Source: Sambucus nigra | Lineage: Eukaryota > Streptophyta > Magnoliopsida > Dipsacales > Adoxaceae | DNA length: 64,000 nt | NCBI GenBank assembly: GCA_949130495.1 | Contig: OX422213.1 | Coordinates: 536,781,467 to 536,845,466 of the forward strand | Direction of reading: 5' to 3' | Shown here: positions 33,151 through 44,450 of the stretch, one piece after another | How the letters are laid out: every line of letters begins with the position of its first letter | Position numbering within the stretch: the first letter of the stretch is position 1 | Notes under the pieces: generated by a model | The model's input: the letters and a program-made list of their open reading frames with translations, nothing else | Told to the model about the DNA's origin: nothing | Database searches by the model: none | Translations under genes and position numbers: made by a program

Positions 33151-33296
33151 GGGTTCTCGTGGGTTTTCAAGGGATGTCAGTCAGGGGTAAGGAAATAAGG
33201 GATGTTAGTTAGGGGTGAGCAAAGGGTTCTCATGGGTTTTCAAGAGATGTCAGTCAGGGGTAAGGAATCAAGGGATGCTAGTTAGGGTTGAGCAAA
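33151..33296. repeat. 73-bp tandem duplication in outer element leader
   Basis: Units 33151-33223 and 33224-33296 are near-identical (GGGTTCTCRTGGGTTTTCAA at the start of each). They lie between the PBS and the TRIM-like insertion, within the untranslated leader of the outer element. Confidence 0.85.
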
Positions 33297-33591
33297 GGAC
33301 ATTTGGGGTTCTCATCAGAGATCGACGGTCGTTAGGGAGAATGGTCCGATGCTGGTGAGGTTGTTGGGTCTTCAAATCTAGGGGACTTTGATAGTTTGAC
33401 AGTAGGTTTGATATTTGTTAATGGTTCAATCATTAACGGGAAAACAAATCTAGGGTTTTGAGATGAAGAGTGGGATGGTGCCACTTAAGCACAAGTGCAA
33501 GGGGGAAGCTTTGGAGGAGTTGTCTTCTAGTTCTTTTGGGTTATGCCTACAACTCTACAAAAACTTCATCACCACATTAGGAATGAACGTC

Positions 33592-33603
33592 GCTTTGATA
33601 CCA
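33592..33603 (-). other. PBS of outer copia element
   Basis: The plus strand reads GCTTTGATACCA, complement of TGGTATCAAAGC, a common variant of the initiator-Met primer site. It lies three bases from the LTR. Confidence 0.85.
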
Positions 33604-33606
33604 ATT

Positions 33607-33923
33607 TGATGTATGCAAATTGATTTTCACAACAATGACAACAACCTTAAAATAAAAGAATTTATCTTTATCATCTATTCATCTCCAAAAGTAAAGTTCT
33701 TACAAAGGATGACCAAGGGCCTTATTTATAGGCTTAAGGTGTCTTAGTAGCCCAAAAACCCTAAAATGATAAATAGACTAAAAGGTGCACACTAAAGACA
33801 CTAGAAAGGAATGTAATCCCTAACAAAATATAGTAACTCACAAAAAAGACATAACCTAATAAAACATGAAAAAATATAGATAAACAAAAGTGTAAATGAA
33901 TCCCATGTCTCTCATACACGCCA
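33607..33923 (-). repeat. outer element 5' LTR
   Basis: 317 bp, TGATGTATGC to ACGCCA on the plus strand. On the minus strand a CCTATAAATAAGG TATA box lies near 33730, as expected in a copia U3/R. Confidence 0.8.
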
Positions 33924-33928
33924 ATAAT

Positions 33929-34475
33929 ATTTAGCTCACATTAAAGGAACGTACATTTGCTATAATTTACAGTAACACGAGAGTTTCCCATGAAATAAGA
34001 GTACCCCTTGGAAATAATTACACTACAACTCTTGAAGGGCCCAAGTCCCAAATAAATAAGAAATTAATTAATTAATTCATGAATCAACTAAAAAGTCCAT
34101 TTTTAGGTTCTGCAATCAGTCAAAGCACAGTTTAGTAAGCAAAATAATTTATTTTAGAACTAAGAATTTTATAACATGTATTATTTTTATCTTTTCTCTT
34201 AACCTTTTAGAGGAATTTGATTGGTGATGAGTGTTGCTCTATGTCATTGGTGGATTCCATTGAGCGTGAGTGCGTTATGTTGGTCTTCACTTGTGTTCTC
34301 TCCCATTCATCAGTTTAATTCGGTGTCAAGTGCAGAAACACTTAAGCATTTATGACGCTTGGAAGCTATGGGACATGATGAATCGCATCATGGTTCAAAG
34401 AAAGATTCATCAAAAGTGAGTGAGGAGGAGATTGCCCTATTTCATCAATCTTCTAAATGGTAATTGAATGAATAA
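33929..34475. repeat. degenerate LTR relic related to the TRIM-like element
   Basis: Bases about 33980-34330 share the order TTAATTCATGAATCAAC, CAGTCAAAGCACAG, CTTTTCTCTTAACCTTTTAG and a GGTGTCA end with the TRIM-like LTRs. It looks like an old solo LTR. I see nothing in the remainder. Confidence 0.4.
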
Positions 34476-35620
34476 TGTAAGGACAATATTTCCAATTGAG
34501 TCCATTGTAAGTATTTGAATTATTCTCAGAATAAAAAATTATTTTTCAATCATATATAGATTTTTTATTGTAGCGATACCACACAGTCTATAACATAGTT
34601 TATTAAAGACGTTGCGATCAAGCTTCAAAGATTAAGTTGTCGAGAATAATTTGGTGCACGTTTCATGTCTTCATTGCATTCTGATCTCTCATGTATGGAT
34701 GCATAATGTTTATGGAACTCGAAAAATATTTTTAAGATATTATTTTTTTATTAAAAATGCTTTTAGATAAGGATTGTTTAGAGTCGTATTCAACCTCTTA
34801 TTGTGTTTAGAAGGATCAAACGACACTTGCAGTCATTCACGTGACATTGCAAGGTCGTTCAATCAAGATGAACATATCGTTCTAGCGACATGGCCATTTT
34901 GTTTGAGCGACATGCTGATCTCGTTCAAAGGATGCGCCGACTTAACTTTTCTATTTGTAGCATTTTCCACTTAGAATTTCATAGTTGCAGAAGCAGAAAA
35001 TTAGTGTACATACTTTACATTTTCTGCGCAAGTTTTCTAAGGTTTTCAAAGTCTAAAAACATCCTTAGAGTTTCAAGATCCAAGCTTTCATACTCTTATG
35101 CTATAGAGATCTTGGTTTGCACCATTAGAGTTTGTTCATTACATTGAACGTTGGGTTTTGCGGTGAAGAAGCGAAGGAATTTTGTGTTCAACATCGTAGA
35201 TGTAGCCAAGTTGTATCGGTGGACACTGATACATACGTGGACGCATATGTTGTGGACGAGCATCGTAGAAGTAATTCTATGTGGGCACTGCGGAGGAGTG
35301 GTTGAAGGATTAGATAAGCGTCAAGACTTGTGGGGGATCGAATCGTTGATTAAGTCTATCATCTGTACTTTGTAATACCATATTATAGTGATTGTCTAGC
35401 TTGGGTCATCCGAAGATTTTTCCCTTAGAGGTTTCATCGTACATCCGATGTCGCTTTTGTGGATCATCTAGATGCATGTTTAGGATTCACAAGATAAAAT
35501 TGGGCTTAACTAAGATTAGTTCACATAGTTGTTGCGATTTAAAATTTGGAAAAGAGTTTTTAAAAAAGAAAGTTGGTTTTGACATCCTCAAAACACATTC
35601 GAAAGAAAAATGGGCCTACA
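34476..35620 (+). repeat. SIRE-like 5' LTR
   Basis: 1145 bp, TGTAAGGACA to GGGCCTACA, colinear with 39744-40831. The palindrome array is at 34833-34932. Confidence 0.92.
34833..34932. promoter_or_regulatory. 22-bp phased palindrome array, 5' LTR
   Basis: 12-mers start at 34833 (TCATTCACGTGA), 34855 (TCGTTCAATCAA), 34877 (TCGTTCTAGCGA), 34899 (TTGTTTGAGCGA) and 34921 (TCGTTCAAAGGA), exactly 22 bp apart. Palindromy is more decayed than in the 3' LTR, but the phasing is unchanged. A TATTTGTA sequence follows at 34952. Confidence 0.75.
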
Positions 35621-35623
35621 AAT

Positions 35624-35635
35624 TGGTATCAGAGC
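35624..35635 (+). other. PBS of SIRE-like element
   Basis: TGGTATCAGAGC, a perfect initiator-Met primer site, three bases after the LTR end. Confidence 0.95.
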
Positions 35636-35652
35636 TATAAACACATTTTTTA

Positions 35653-37375
35653 TTGTGTTTATCCCTTATGTTTTTAAGGATGAATTTTGGAAATTTTGAA
35701 AGTTTTAGAGCTCTTGTGTGTTATGGCACTAACTATTGTTATTGGAAAATGCGAATAAAAAGTTCTTTGAAATTAATTGATGAGCGTGTATGGTTAGCAG
35801 TCGAAAAGGGTTGGACACCATCGGTCACACGAGAGGGTGAGGCTACTACTTTAAAACCCGTTGAATTATGGACTGAAGCCGAACATAGACTTGCACTTTA
35901 CAACTCTAAAGGTCCTCATGTTATTTCCTCACATCTCACACCGGAGGAGTATAATATAATCATGATGTGTGAAGCTTCAAAAGAGACTTGAGATACACTT
36001 GCACTTACTCACGAGGGCAATAGCACGGTTAGGGCATTTAAACTTCAAAACCTCACTACACAGTTTGAGAAGATTAAAATGCTAGAGAGTGAATCGTTTG
36101 GTGAGTTTTATGCTAGATTGTCAAATATTGTCAACTCGTCGTTTAACTTAGGAGAGAAAATACCTGACAACTGAGTCATAAATAAAATCTTAAGGTCATT
36201 GCCGAGCAGATTTGATGCAAAAGTGACCGTTTTGAACTCCTTGGGTATGCTTGAATCGAAAAAACTTAAAGAGATTATAGGTGACGTACAAACCTTTGAA
36301 CTCAATATGTTTACCTCCAAGCAAGTGTCAAAGAAAGAAAAGGGCATTGCTTTGTAAGCCCAGAAGGAGGAGACTAAAGTTTGGGATGGTGATTCTGATT
36401 TTGATTTTGATAATGTAGCCTTGTTGGCAAAGAAGTTCAAAAAATTTCTTAAGTTCCAAAAGCAATCGAAAGATGCCAAAGGACTTGAGAATTTCAAGAA
36501 CAACAAGGTAGATCCCTCCCCTCAGGATTAGAGTGAGAATGTCAAGAGGGTTGAGTTGGATAGGTGTTTTAGGTGTGAGAGGTATGCTCACAAGGTTGTC
36601 GAGTGTCCCATTAGACTTAAGAAGGATGGAAAGAAACCGATAGCATATAACTCCACCTTAAGTGATAGTAAGGGAGAGAGTTTCCCCATTGAGCATAATT
36701 TTTTCACGTTCATGGCATGTCATGTCAGCGATGCCGATAAATCTTCCCATAAGATTCTCATGTGAATGACACTTTCAAGGCAATTGTGTGTGAATCCCAA
36801 GTGAGTGAGGGTGAAGCTAGTGAGGATGAGGAGATTGATGTAGGAGAGTTGCAAGTTGCCTTTAGTGAGTTGTAGTGGAAGCGGTAAAAGTGAAAAAGGC
36901 CAACTTAAAATTGCAAGATAATTTGAATGAGCAGGCCGTAGAGAATAATGTTGTTTTGATTGAGGATCTTAAGGCACAGGAGAAGACTCTTAGGGACAAA
37001 CTAGAATATGTGGAGAAAGAAAGAGATAGTCCTCATGGTTTAATCGAGGCATTGAAGAAAGAGGTTTTAGAGTTTGATATGTCTAGGCGTTTGCTTGAAT
37101 CTAGGATTAGTGAGTTAGAGGAGAGATTGAAAGACTCGAGTAAGGTGAGTTTTGATTTGGAGGATAAATCGAAGAAGTTGAATAAGATGTTAGGCAGCGT
37201 CCAAATTAAGGGAGATAGGTTTGGTATAGGTTACGATGATAGTGCTGTTCCCATTCCCAAATCCAGTACCAATCGTGTGACAGAGCCCACTAGGAACGTT
37301 AGGAGAGGTCGACATTTGGTAATCATTCCCACCATGTATATACTTGCACTTATTGCGGTAGGAAAGTCACCTTAG
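35653..37375 (+). pseudogene. SIRE-like gag (UBN2 type) with coiled-coil tail
   Basis: One frame runs from about 35680 to 36765 with no frameshift but four stops (near 35989, 36172, 36356 and 36529); the first replaces the Trp of an ETWDTL-type motif. Order: N-terminal F.G.NY.YWK.RI (about residues 15-40), UBN2 core TQFEKIKMLESESFGEFYARL..IVNSSFNLGEKIP and KILRSLPSRFDAKV, QTFE, then a zinc knuckle CFRCERYAHKVVEC (CX2CX4HX4C, complete) near 36570-36610. A frame change leads to an acidic linker and coiled coil (36875-37250). After that a second CX2C sequence (CTYCGRK) is visible near 37345. The product would be the capsid protein. Confidence 0.88.
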
Positions 37376-39730
37376 AAGTCTTTGCTATGACCTTAAGATG
37401 CTCTTAGAAAGTTAAGAAGTAAAATAGTTTCGGTTCCCCAAACCCCATGCGTCATTTCACACCTACTTGGGTCAGGATATCGGATTTAGAGGCTTTAGGA
37501 ATTAGGCTTCATGGTTCTTGTTTGGTTTCACTTGATTCTTCCCATGCTAGATCTAAAGTATGATTGTGTTGCCATGTTTATCATATGCTAGTCTTTATAT
37601 CGTGATTTATATCTTTCTTGTGTTATGACATGTGTATCTTTTGTATTATATTTTTTTCCATTTATTAAGTCTTATTTTAAAAATACAAAAGATTTTATTT
37701 TTGGGTCAAAAATATTTTTTAGAAAAACACAAAAAGATTTTTGGTTTATTTTTGTGTCATGAGTGTTTCATGTTTGATATGACATATTAGTGTGTTTAGA
37801 CCCCCATCATTTCATTATCCACGTGGTTAAGACATTTGGCCACAATTGTTGTTGGATTTAATGATCTTAACCATTGTCTTAATGGGATTGTTTCGAAGTT
37901 GATATGCATTTGAATTCGACTTTGTATATATCCCATCGTTGCACACATGCACGAGTTTATATGAATGTTTGACATCCCATGCCTATTTGAGTTTGGTGAG
38001 ACGTTCTTATCTCAATTTTGTCATCCATGGGTAAGTAAACTTAGGAAGAGGTGTGCATGTAAGAATCGTTTACCGTGAGAATTGATATTGCATATATTGA
38101 AAAAATGATGAGTGATCACGAAAAATGGCTGCGAGTGAATAATAATCACATTATGAAAGCCACCATTTAAAAGAGCCCAAGAAAAAATTAAGGCAATAAA
38201 AAGAATCATATGCAAAAATCGGGCCAATATGAGTCTCTAAGTTGAGAAAAATAGAAACCTCAAAAGCGATAGAAAAAAAATATATATATATATATATTTG
38301 AGGGTGTTTGGATGGAAAACTAAAATGGGTTTGCACCACAAATCCTTATGTAGAAAAATCGTATCATGACGCTATTGTTTGTAGAATCGTCAAAATCCTA
38401 GATTTGTGTGTAAGTTGATTATTTAGTTCATTTAGCTCAATATATTAATTGTCACATGTGGCTAAAACTAAGTTTGGTGACATTTAACTATCAATTAGAG
38501 CTTCTTAACCGTTTCAACATGTTGGAGTTATAATTCATTTGTTGTAGTTCACGCCCATTCACTCCATATCCATGTTTGAGCACATTGATTATATGTTAGC
38601 ATGAAACTCACAAAATTTTACTTGTTTTAATTTTTTCTATTTTGCTATTGTTTGGTATTTTCAGTTGACATTTTCAGGAAATTATTTCACTGGACAAAAC
38701 TTCAATATTTTTGGAACTAGAATTGAGCACTTTTTATGTCGTTTGAACTACATTTGGACCTCATTCGAGCGACAAGTCCATGTCGCTTCAAGTCTGGATG
38801 TCACGAGGTTCATGCGACAGAATGAGAAGTGTCAGGTATGGGTCACGAGATAGGTCGTACGAAGGTCTCTTGAAAGGTTTCATCACTCGAGAACCAACTA
38901 GTTTGGAATTTTTAAGGTCATTTGATGCGTGGTTCAAATGACATGCAAAGTCGTTCAAACGACCTAGCATTATCGTTCAGGCGACCGCTGGGAACTTTTT
39001 TTAGATTGTTTCTGTTTTAGTACCCTGCTTCATATTGATATATTTTTTGGTACTGCAGGGTTCGTTTGGTCTCTACAGTGCATGATGATTATATATAATG
39101 GATTTTACTGCTTTCTCCGTTTAGTCAAATCATTAGTGGTTTTGATGATTTCTTTTAGGTGACTACTGTTTTCTAGCTACGATTTGATACATGGTGATTA
39201 TGCTTAGCTGGCTGTTTAATTATCACATGCTAGATATTTGATGATTTATTTATCTTTTTCACTTATTGTCTATTCGAGACAAAAAGGGGGAGAGATGTAT
39301 GTGATGTAGGGGGAGTTTTGAGCACATAGTTTATTTGTTACATAACAAATGATATCATATGCTTTAATCCTTACATATTGGCATTAATTAGTTTGAACAA
39401 TATGATATCCTGATTTCAATGTTGTTTTCAAATTGGTATCAAAATAATTTCCTGACATGTTTAACAAATGATTTGTTTTTACATATTGGTATATTTATAT
39501 CATTTGTTCCTCCATAATTCATTTGGAATTTTTCTGTTTTATGTGTCTAGATATTCTTCAGCGAGCCAAGATTTCATCACATTCAGGCAGCTCATGTTAG
39601 CCAGACCAACATTTATTAGTTTTGTCCTGTAATTTTTTATTTTGAGTTTTATGGGATGGGATTTAGGCGTCATACGGCTTAACGGCCCGACTTAGGCATT
39701 TCACTATTTGGGTTTTTCCCCGGAATTGTC
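37376..39730 (+). repeat. non-coding spacer of SIRE-like element, copy B
   Basis: No pol motif in any frame. 37640-38640 is the spacer block shared with copies A and C. 38739-38984 holds dispersed TCGTTCAAACGA-like palindromes. 39279-39330 has two purine-rich tracts. A short stretch near 37440-37560 translates as NPMRHFTPTWVRISDLEALGI and could be the last piece of coding left after pol was lost. Confidence 0.75.
38739..38984. promoter_or_regulatory. internal palindrome array, SIRE-like element
   Basis: Units start at 38739 (TCGTTTGAACTA), 38761 (TCATTCGAGCGA), 38783 (TCGCTTCAAGTC) and about 38806. After a gap they resume at 38918, 38930, 38951 (TCGTTCAAACGA) and 38973 (TCGTTCAGGCGA). The 21-22 bp phasing is the same as in the LTR array, but this one is outside the LTR. 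Confidence 0.6.
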
Positions 39731-39743
39731 AAAGGGGGAGATT
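39731..39743 (+). other. polypurine tract of SIRE-like element
   Basis: AAAGGGGGAG ends three bases before the 3' LTR start at 39744. Confidence 0.9.
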
Positions 39744-40831
39744 TGTAAGGACAAATTTCAAATTGAGTCCATTGTAAGTATTTGACTTGTTCCCCAAACA
39801 AAACATTGCTTTTGAGTCATAGATATATTTTTTATTGTCACAATCCCACACAGTCATTGACACAAAGTTTATTGAAGATGTTGGGGCGAAGATTCAAAGA
39901 ATTATCATGTCGAGAATAATTTGGTGCACGTCTCATGTCTTCATTGCATTTCGATCTCTCAGGTATGAATGCGTAATGTTTATAGGACTTGAAAAATATT
40001 TTTAGGATGTTATTTTTATTAAGTATTTTTTTTAAAGAGTTTTAACTTTGTTTATTCTGAGATAAGTATTGTTTAGAGTTGTATTGATCATCTTGTTGTG
40101 TTTAGAAGGATCAAACGACACTTGTAGTCGTTCGAGCGACATTACAAGGCCGTTCAAGCGAGATGAACATGTCGTTCGAGCGGCATGACCATTTCGTTCT
40201 AGCGACATGCTGATCTCGTTCAAACGATGTGCTGACTTAAATTTTCTATTTAAGGCATGTTTCATAGAGAATTTCAAAAGTTGCAAAACAGAAAATTAGT
40301 TTACATACAATACGTTTTCTGCACAAGTTTTCTAAGGTTTTCAAAGTTTAAAAACATCCTCAGAGTTTCAAGATCCGAGTTTTCATACTATTATGGTATA
40401 GAGATCTTGGTTTGCACCAATAGAGTTTGTTCATTACTTTGAATGTTGGATTTTGCAGTGAAGAAGTGAAGGAGTTCGTGTTCAACATCGTAGACGTAGC
40501 CAAGCTATATCAGTGGACACCGAGAGATACGTGGATTCGTGTGTTATGGATGAGCATTGCAGATGGACTTCGTAGTGATTGTCCGGCTTCGGCCGTCTGA
40601 GATTTTTTCCCTTAGTGGTTTCATCGTACATCCGGCGTCTCTTTTGTGAACTTATTTATTTTACTTGATTTAATCACCTAGATGCATGTTTAGGATTAAA
40701 CAAGATAAAATTGGAATTAACTAAAATTGGTTCACATACTTGGTGCGATTTAAAATTTGGAAAAGAGTTTTTCGAAAAGAAAATTATTTTTGACATCCTT
40801 AAAACACATTTGAAAGAAAAAGGGGTCTACA
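39744..40831 (+). repeat. SIRE-like 3' LTR
   Basis: 1088 bp, TGTAAGGACA to GGGTCTACA. It contains the best preserved palindrome array. Confidence 0.92.
40107..40227. promoter_or_regulatory. 22-bp phased palindrome array, 3' LTR
   Basis: 12-mers start at 40128 (TCGTTCGAGCGA), 40150 (CCGTTCAAGCGA), 40172 (TCGTTCGAGCGG), 40194 (TCGTTCTAGCGA) and 40216 (TCGTTCAAACGA), each exactly 22 bp after the previous one. A half-preserved unit lies at 40107. A TATTTAAG sequence follows 20 bp downstream at 40247. Confidence 0.82.
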
Positions 40832-40992
40832 AAGAGGCTTTTCACCATCATCAAATATAGAGTAACAAAGACTTAAGAAAAAAGAAAGATGTTAACTATG
40901 AAGCATGAACTTGACACGTGACAAAGGATACATGACTCGGGATAAGTGATATGTGATTTTTCAAAATGTAAAATACGATACACCATGATACG

Positions 40993-41032
<40 letters not shown>

Positions 41033-43171
41033 TTTTAAAAATGTATATATTTAATAAAATAAAATAAAATTTGTTCAGCATAATACATAATTATAACATA
41101 CTTATCTTGAAGTTAAGTAAATCAAATATAATAACTATACAAATTTAAGCAAGGAACAAATAAAATTCAATAAAATTGTAATTAAAAAGAACATAATTTG
41201 CAAAGTTAGGGTTTATCTGAAACTTTTGAGCCATATTGCTCTTTTTGTAAATTTTATTTTCTTAATTTTTATCTTTTACAATCAATGTTATAAAGTTATT
41301 AAACATTTAACTCCATTTTTACTTTTTAAGATACTATAAAAATTCCCATGGGCCACGCGTGTCCAAAAAACATATCCCCAACGTGTCCTAATGTGTTCCC
41401 CAACCTATCTTAAAGTGTTCTATAAAAAAATAAACATGATACTCAAAAGCCCGCACGTCCTAACGTGTTTGAGCATGTCAAACATGATACCCTACCTTCA
41501 GAAGAGTGTTCGTGCTTTTTAGGATGTTAAAGTTTCACAATTAGTATCATAATGTGAATACAATGTTATTAATGACTTAAGTGGATGCCCTAGAAAACCC
41601 AAGAACTATAAATAAATATAGGGTGGTTCTCATTTTTTGCATAATGTTGGTACTCCATCGAGAAAGGAGTAAAGTTCGCATACTTTTGGAGTTTCCACAG
41701 GCATAATCATTCATGTGTCGATACATATATTAATTCGTTAAGGTAATAGATTCTATCAAGCTAATAATTCCTCTTTCCAAGTCTAAATCCTTAATTTCCA
41801 TTAATATCTAGCTACTGAGATCTAAATCGTAATTAATCAAATTTGTTAAACTCTAAAAGAATGCCTTAGGCTATTTCCAAGCCATTTTTATTTGAATTTG
41901 TAATTTAAACCATTTAAATATTAATTGTAATTTGTTTGTGTAATCCTTATTCATTTATTGTCCTTTATTGTTGATATGAAGTTCTTTGTGTTCTTGAGCC
42001 AATGGGTAGGGGTTGGTGGTTTTGATCTTAAAATATGTTTTTATTATAACTATTATATTACAAAAAAGCCCTTTCAACTTAGAGACCAGGGTTATAGCCC
42101 CTTTGTATTTCCCGTGAAACCTAATAAGTCTCATATTATGACTTATATATATTTCTTTCTTAACCTTTTGTACTCTCAATGGTGTGGTCGAGGCATTAGG
42201 TGTCTCACAAATGTGTGGTGTTTATGTAAGTTTGATTATAATCTTATGCTTTATGCTTAAGGGAGAACAACAGAGCTAACATGTTAGTTTGACTCAACTC
42301 TCATTGTGCGTTTGAGGTTAGACGGAGTGACACATTCGGTTTGCCTCTATGCTAAAACTCGGGCTAGGGCTATAACATCGAGGGGAATTCCTTGATATCT
42401 TGCATTTGGCATGTGCAAAAAGATGGTTAACGTAAATTATTTAGGTATGTCCAAGTAAGAGATCATGAAATATAACTATCGACATAAGATGTCAAAAGAG
42501 GATCACACCAATGGGAAAAAGTTAAGGTGGATCAACATAATCGAGGGCTATTTAGTTGACTTAGAGTTACAAAGACTTAGGAACAATGCAATCACCCATA
42601 TCATTTTATATATTGTTCAAAACTTTAGACCAAGAGGTTTAGCATTCACATGTTGTTATTGTTGAGAATATTCATATCCATATTAATCCATCGTTAGGAT
42701 ATTTGATTATTAAGATATTCTGTTAATTTATATATTCTTTTTATTTGTATATATTCTTTTTATTTGTCACTAGAATCACGAATATATGCCATATAAATCC
42801 TTGTTGCAACATTGAATTTTGAAGTTGCCTTGCAATGTCAATTGAATGATCATGTCCCTTTATTCTTTGATTTCCTCATAGAAATGAGAAAATGAGAAAA
42901 TGTGAAAATATGTTGCGGATGTAATATAAAAGTTGAAGCCTTATTTATTTTGGGTGAGCTATTGTAGAGGTATCATGTCGAAGATTGTTTTATCACTCCA
43001 TTTGCTAATTAAGGTAGGGAAAGTTATTGTTCATATGATGCATTTATATTAATTTTGTCATACGTCCTTCTGTACTAAGCCATTATGTTTTTTTATTAAT
43101 ATCATATATCCTTTTCGAGTTCCGCATACTTTTGTTGGTACTTGTACTTGCATCATTATGTTAATAAACAC
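40832..43171. other. unassigned intergenic DNA
   Basis: AT-rich, with an (AT)n tract at 40996-41028. Reading frames at 41958-42260 and 42465-42665 have no recognisable motif and poor codon character. I see no RNA gene or element boundary. Confidence 0.45.
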
Positions 43172-43204
<33 letters not shown>

Positions 43205-43234
43205 CATAATAATAATAATAATAATAATAATAAT
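43172..43234. repeat. (AAT)n microsatellite
   Basis: About 63 bp of AAT triplets with one interruption near 43205. Confidence 0.95.
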
Positions 43235-44379
43235 TAAGTGTTGGATTGAGGCAACTGCACTACCCTGTATTTCTACGGCTCTTAAAATTGGGGATTAATT
43301 AAATTTAATTGAGATATTAATTTAATATTAATCCAGAGTTTTATTTTAAATATTTACTAGCATGACAAGGGTTAGTAATTATTAGGAATTTGTTGAATAT
43401 TACAAAATGAGTAAAGTAATATATGAGATTGATTTTATTAATATTGTCACGAGTGAATAATATGACAATTAGGGAAATTTAAGTCGGGACGCGCCTGTGT
43501 CGTGTCAGGACTACATTATTATTATAAAAGTGAATAAATTATAAGTCGCCCATATGGTCGTTTCGAGTGCGCCCAAGTGTCCAAAAGGGTCGAGATAGTC
43601 AGAAAAGTGTACCCGGGGGTTTAATTTAGGTCCCGGGGCATTTTTAGGCCTAATTGACATCCCAGGAGGGTATTATAGACACTTTGTATTTTTGGGTACT
43701 TAAACACACGAATTTTCTTAGGATATATTATCCATTAGGAGTTGTCTTTTAGGGTTATCAATCACAGAACATGAGTGCAGTCATTAGAGAGGAAGGTGGA
43801 GAGTTTTCCAAGCAATCCAAGGCTTAGAAATCACTCGATTGCACCACCACCATCACCAAAGCGTAGATCGCGCGACGAGGAATGCAACCATATCTTTTTA
43901 ATCAACAAATCAGACCCTCGAATCCCAGGCAAGTATCTATCTTGCTGATTTCCAAGTTAATATACCTTCCATGTTAGTCTAGGAATGAAAATCATATGTT
44001 TTAATTGAAGAACCATATCTTTTGGAAGAAAATTTATGTGTTGTAGGGAGAATCCATATAGTCTGAAATCGTGATCATATGTAGAGGATTACTCACGAAT
44101 TTATTGTGATATTTGGGAAGAAAATCTGGGTTAAAATAGAGGTTTGTGATTATTCATGCAAAATTTGGTTTTATAATGAAATCTGTGATTAAACCCCTTT
44201 TTAATTGATTCGTTGAGGATTTATTGATGTTGTTACATTAGAACCTGTTTATATATATTGCTTATACATTTGGATAACTTTGATGGGAGTTTGGGATGAA
44301 ATTATAGAGGTTTGGAGGGGTTAGAATGATTGAACCCGTAGGTTGAAATTTGCAAAAAAAATGGGCAAGAACTGCTTGA

Positions 44380-44450
44380 TCGATCGATCGACCAAAAGCA
44401 TCGATCGATCGACGATCACTCGATCGACCCCATTCCTCGATTGATCAACC
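44380..44450. repeat. TCGATCGATCGACC palindrome array
   Basis: Units aligned on GATCGACC start at 44380, 44401, about 44416 and 44437 (spacings 21, 15 and 21 bp). Confidence 0.65.

Larger units (their letters stand above)
17374..33923 (-). mobile_element. outer copia-type element of a three-level nest
   Basis: The left LTR 17374-17664 and right LTR 33607-33923 are homologous. They are flanked by ACAAT (17369-17373) and ATAAT (33924-33928), a 4-of-5 target duplication. A PBS on the minus strand next to the right LTR fixes the orientation. The element's own internal DNA is only 17665-19127 and 32926-33606; the rest is the nested TRIM-like element and the gypsy element within it. No clear pol domains are left, so it is either non-autonomous or heavily deleted. 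Confidence 0.8.
34476..40831 (+). mobile_element. SIRE-like copia element with gag but no pol
   Basis: 5' LTR 34476-35620, PBS 35624-35635, UBN2-type gag 35653-37375, long non-coding spacer, AAAGGGGGAG PPT at 39731-39740, 3' LTR 39744-40831. The flanks AATAA and AAGAG match in 3 of 5 bases. Between gag and the PPT there is no protease, integrase, RT or RNase H motif in any frame. A second AAAAAGGGGGAGAG tract at about 39279-39292 also resembles the purine tracts found downstream of coding in SIRE-type elements. The family can only move with enzymes from an autonomous relative. Confidence 0.88.

Noticed and set aside
36108..36591. Minus-strand frames over the SIRE-like gag
   Set aside because: Antisense shadows of the gag frame with its UBN2 and zinc-knuckle motifs.
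40107..40227. CRISPR-like regularly spaced repeats
   Set aside because: Repeats are 12-bp palindromes with 10-bp gaps inside a plant LTR. There are no long unique spacers, cas genes or prokaryotic context.
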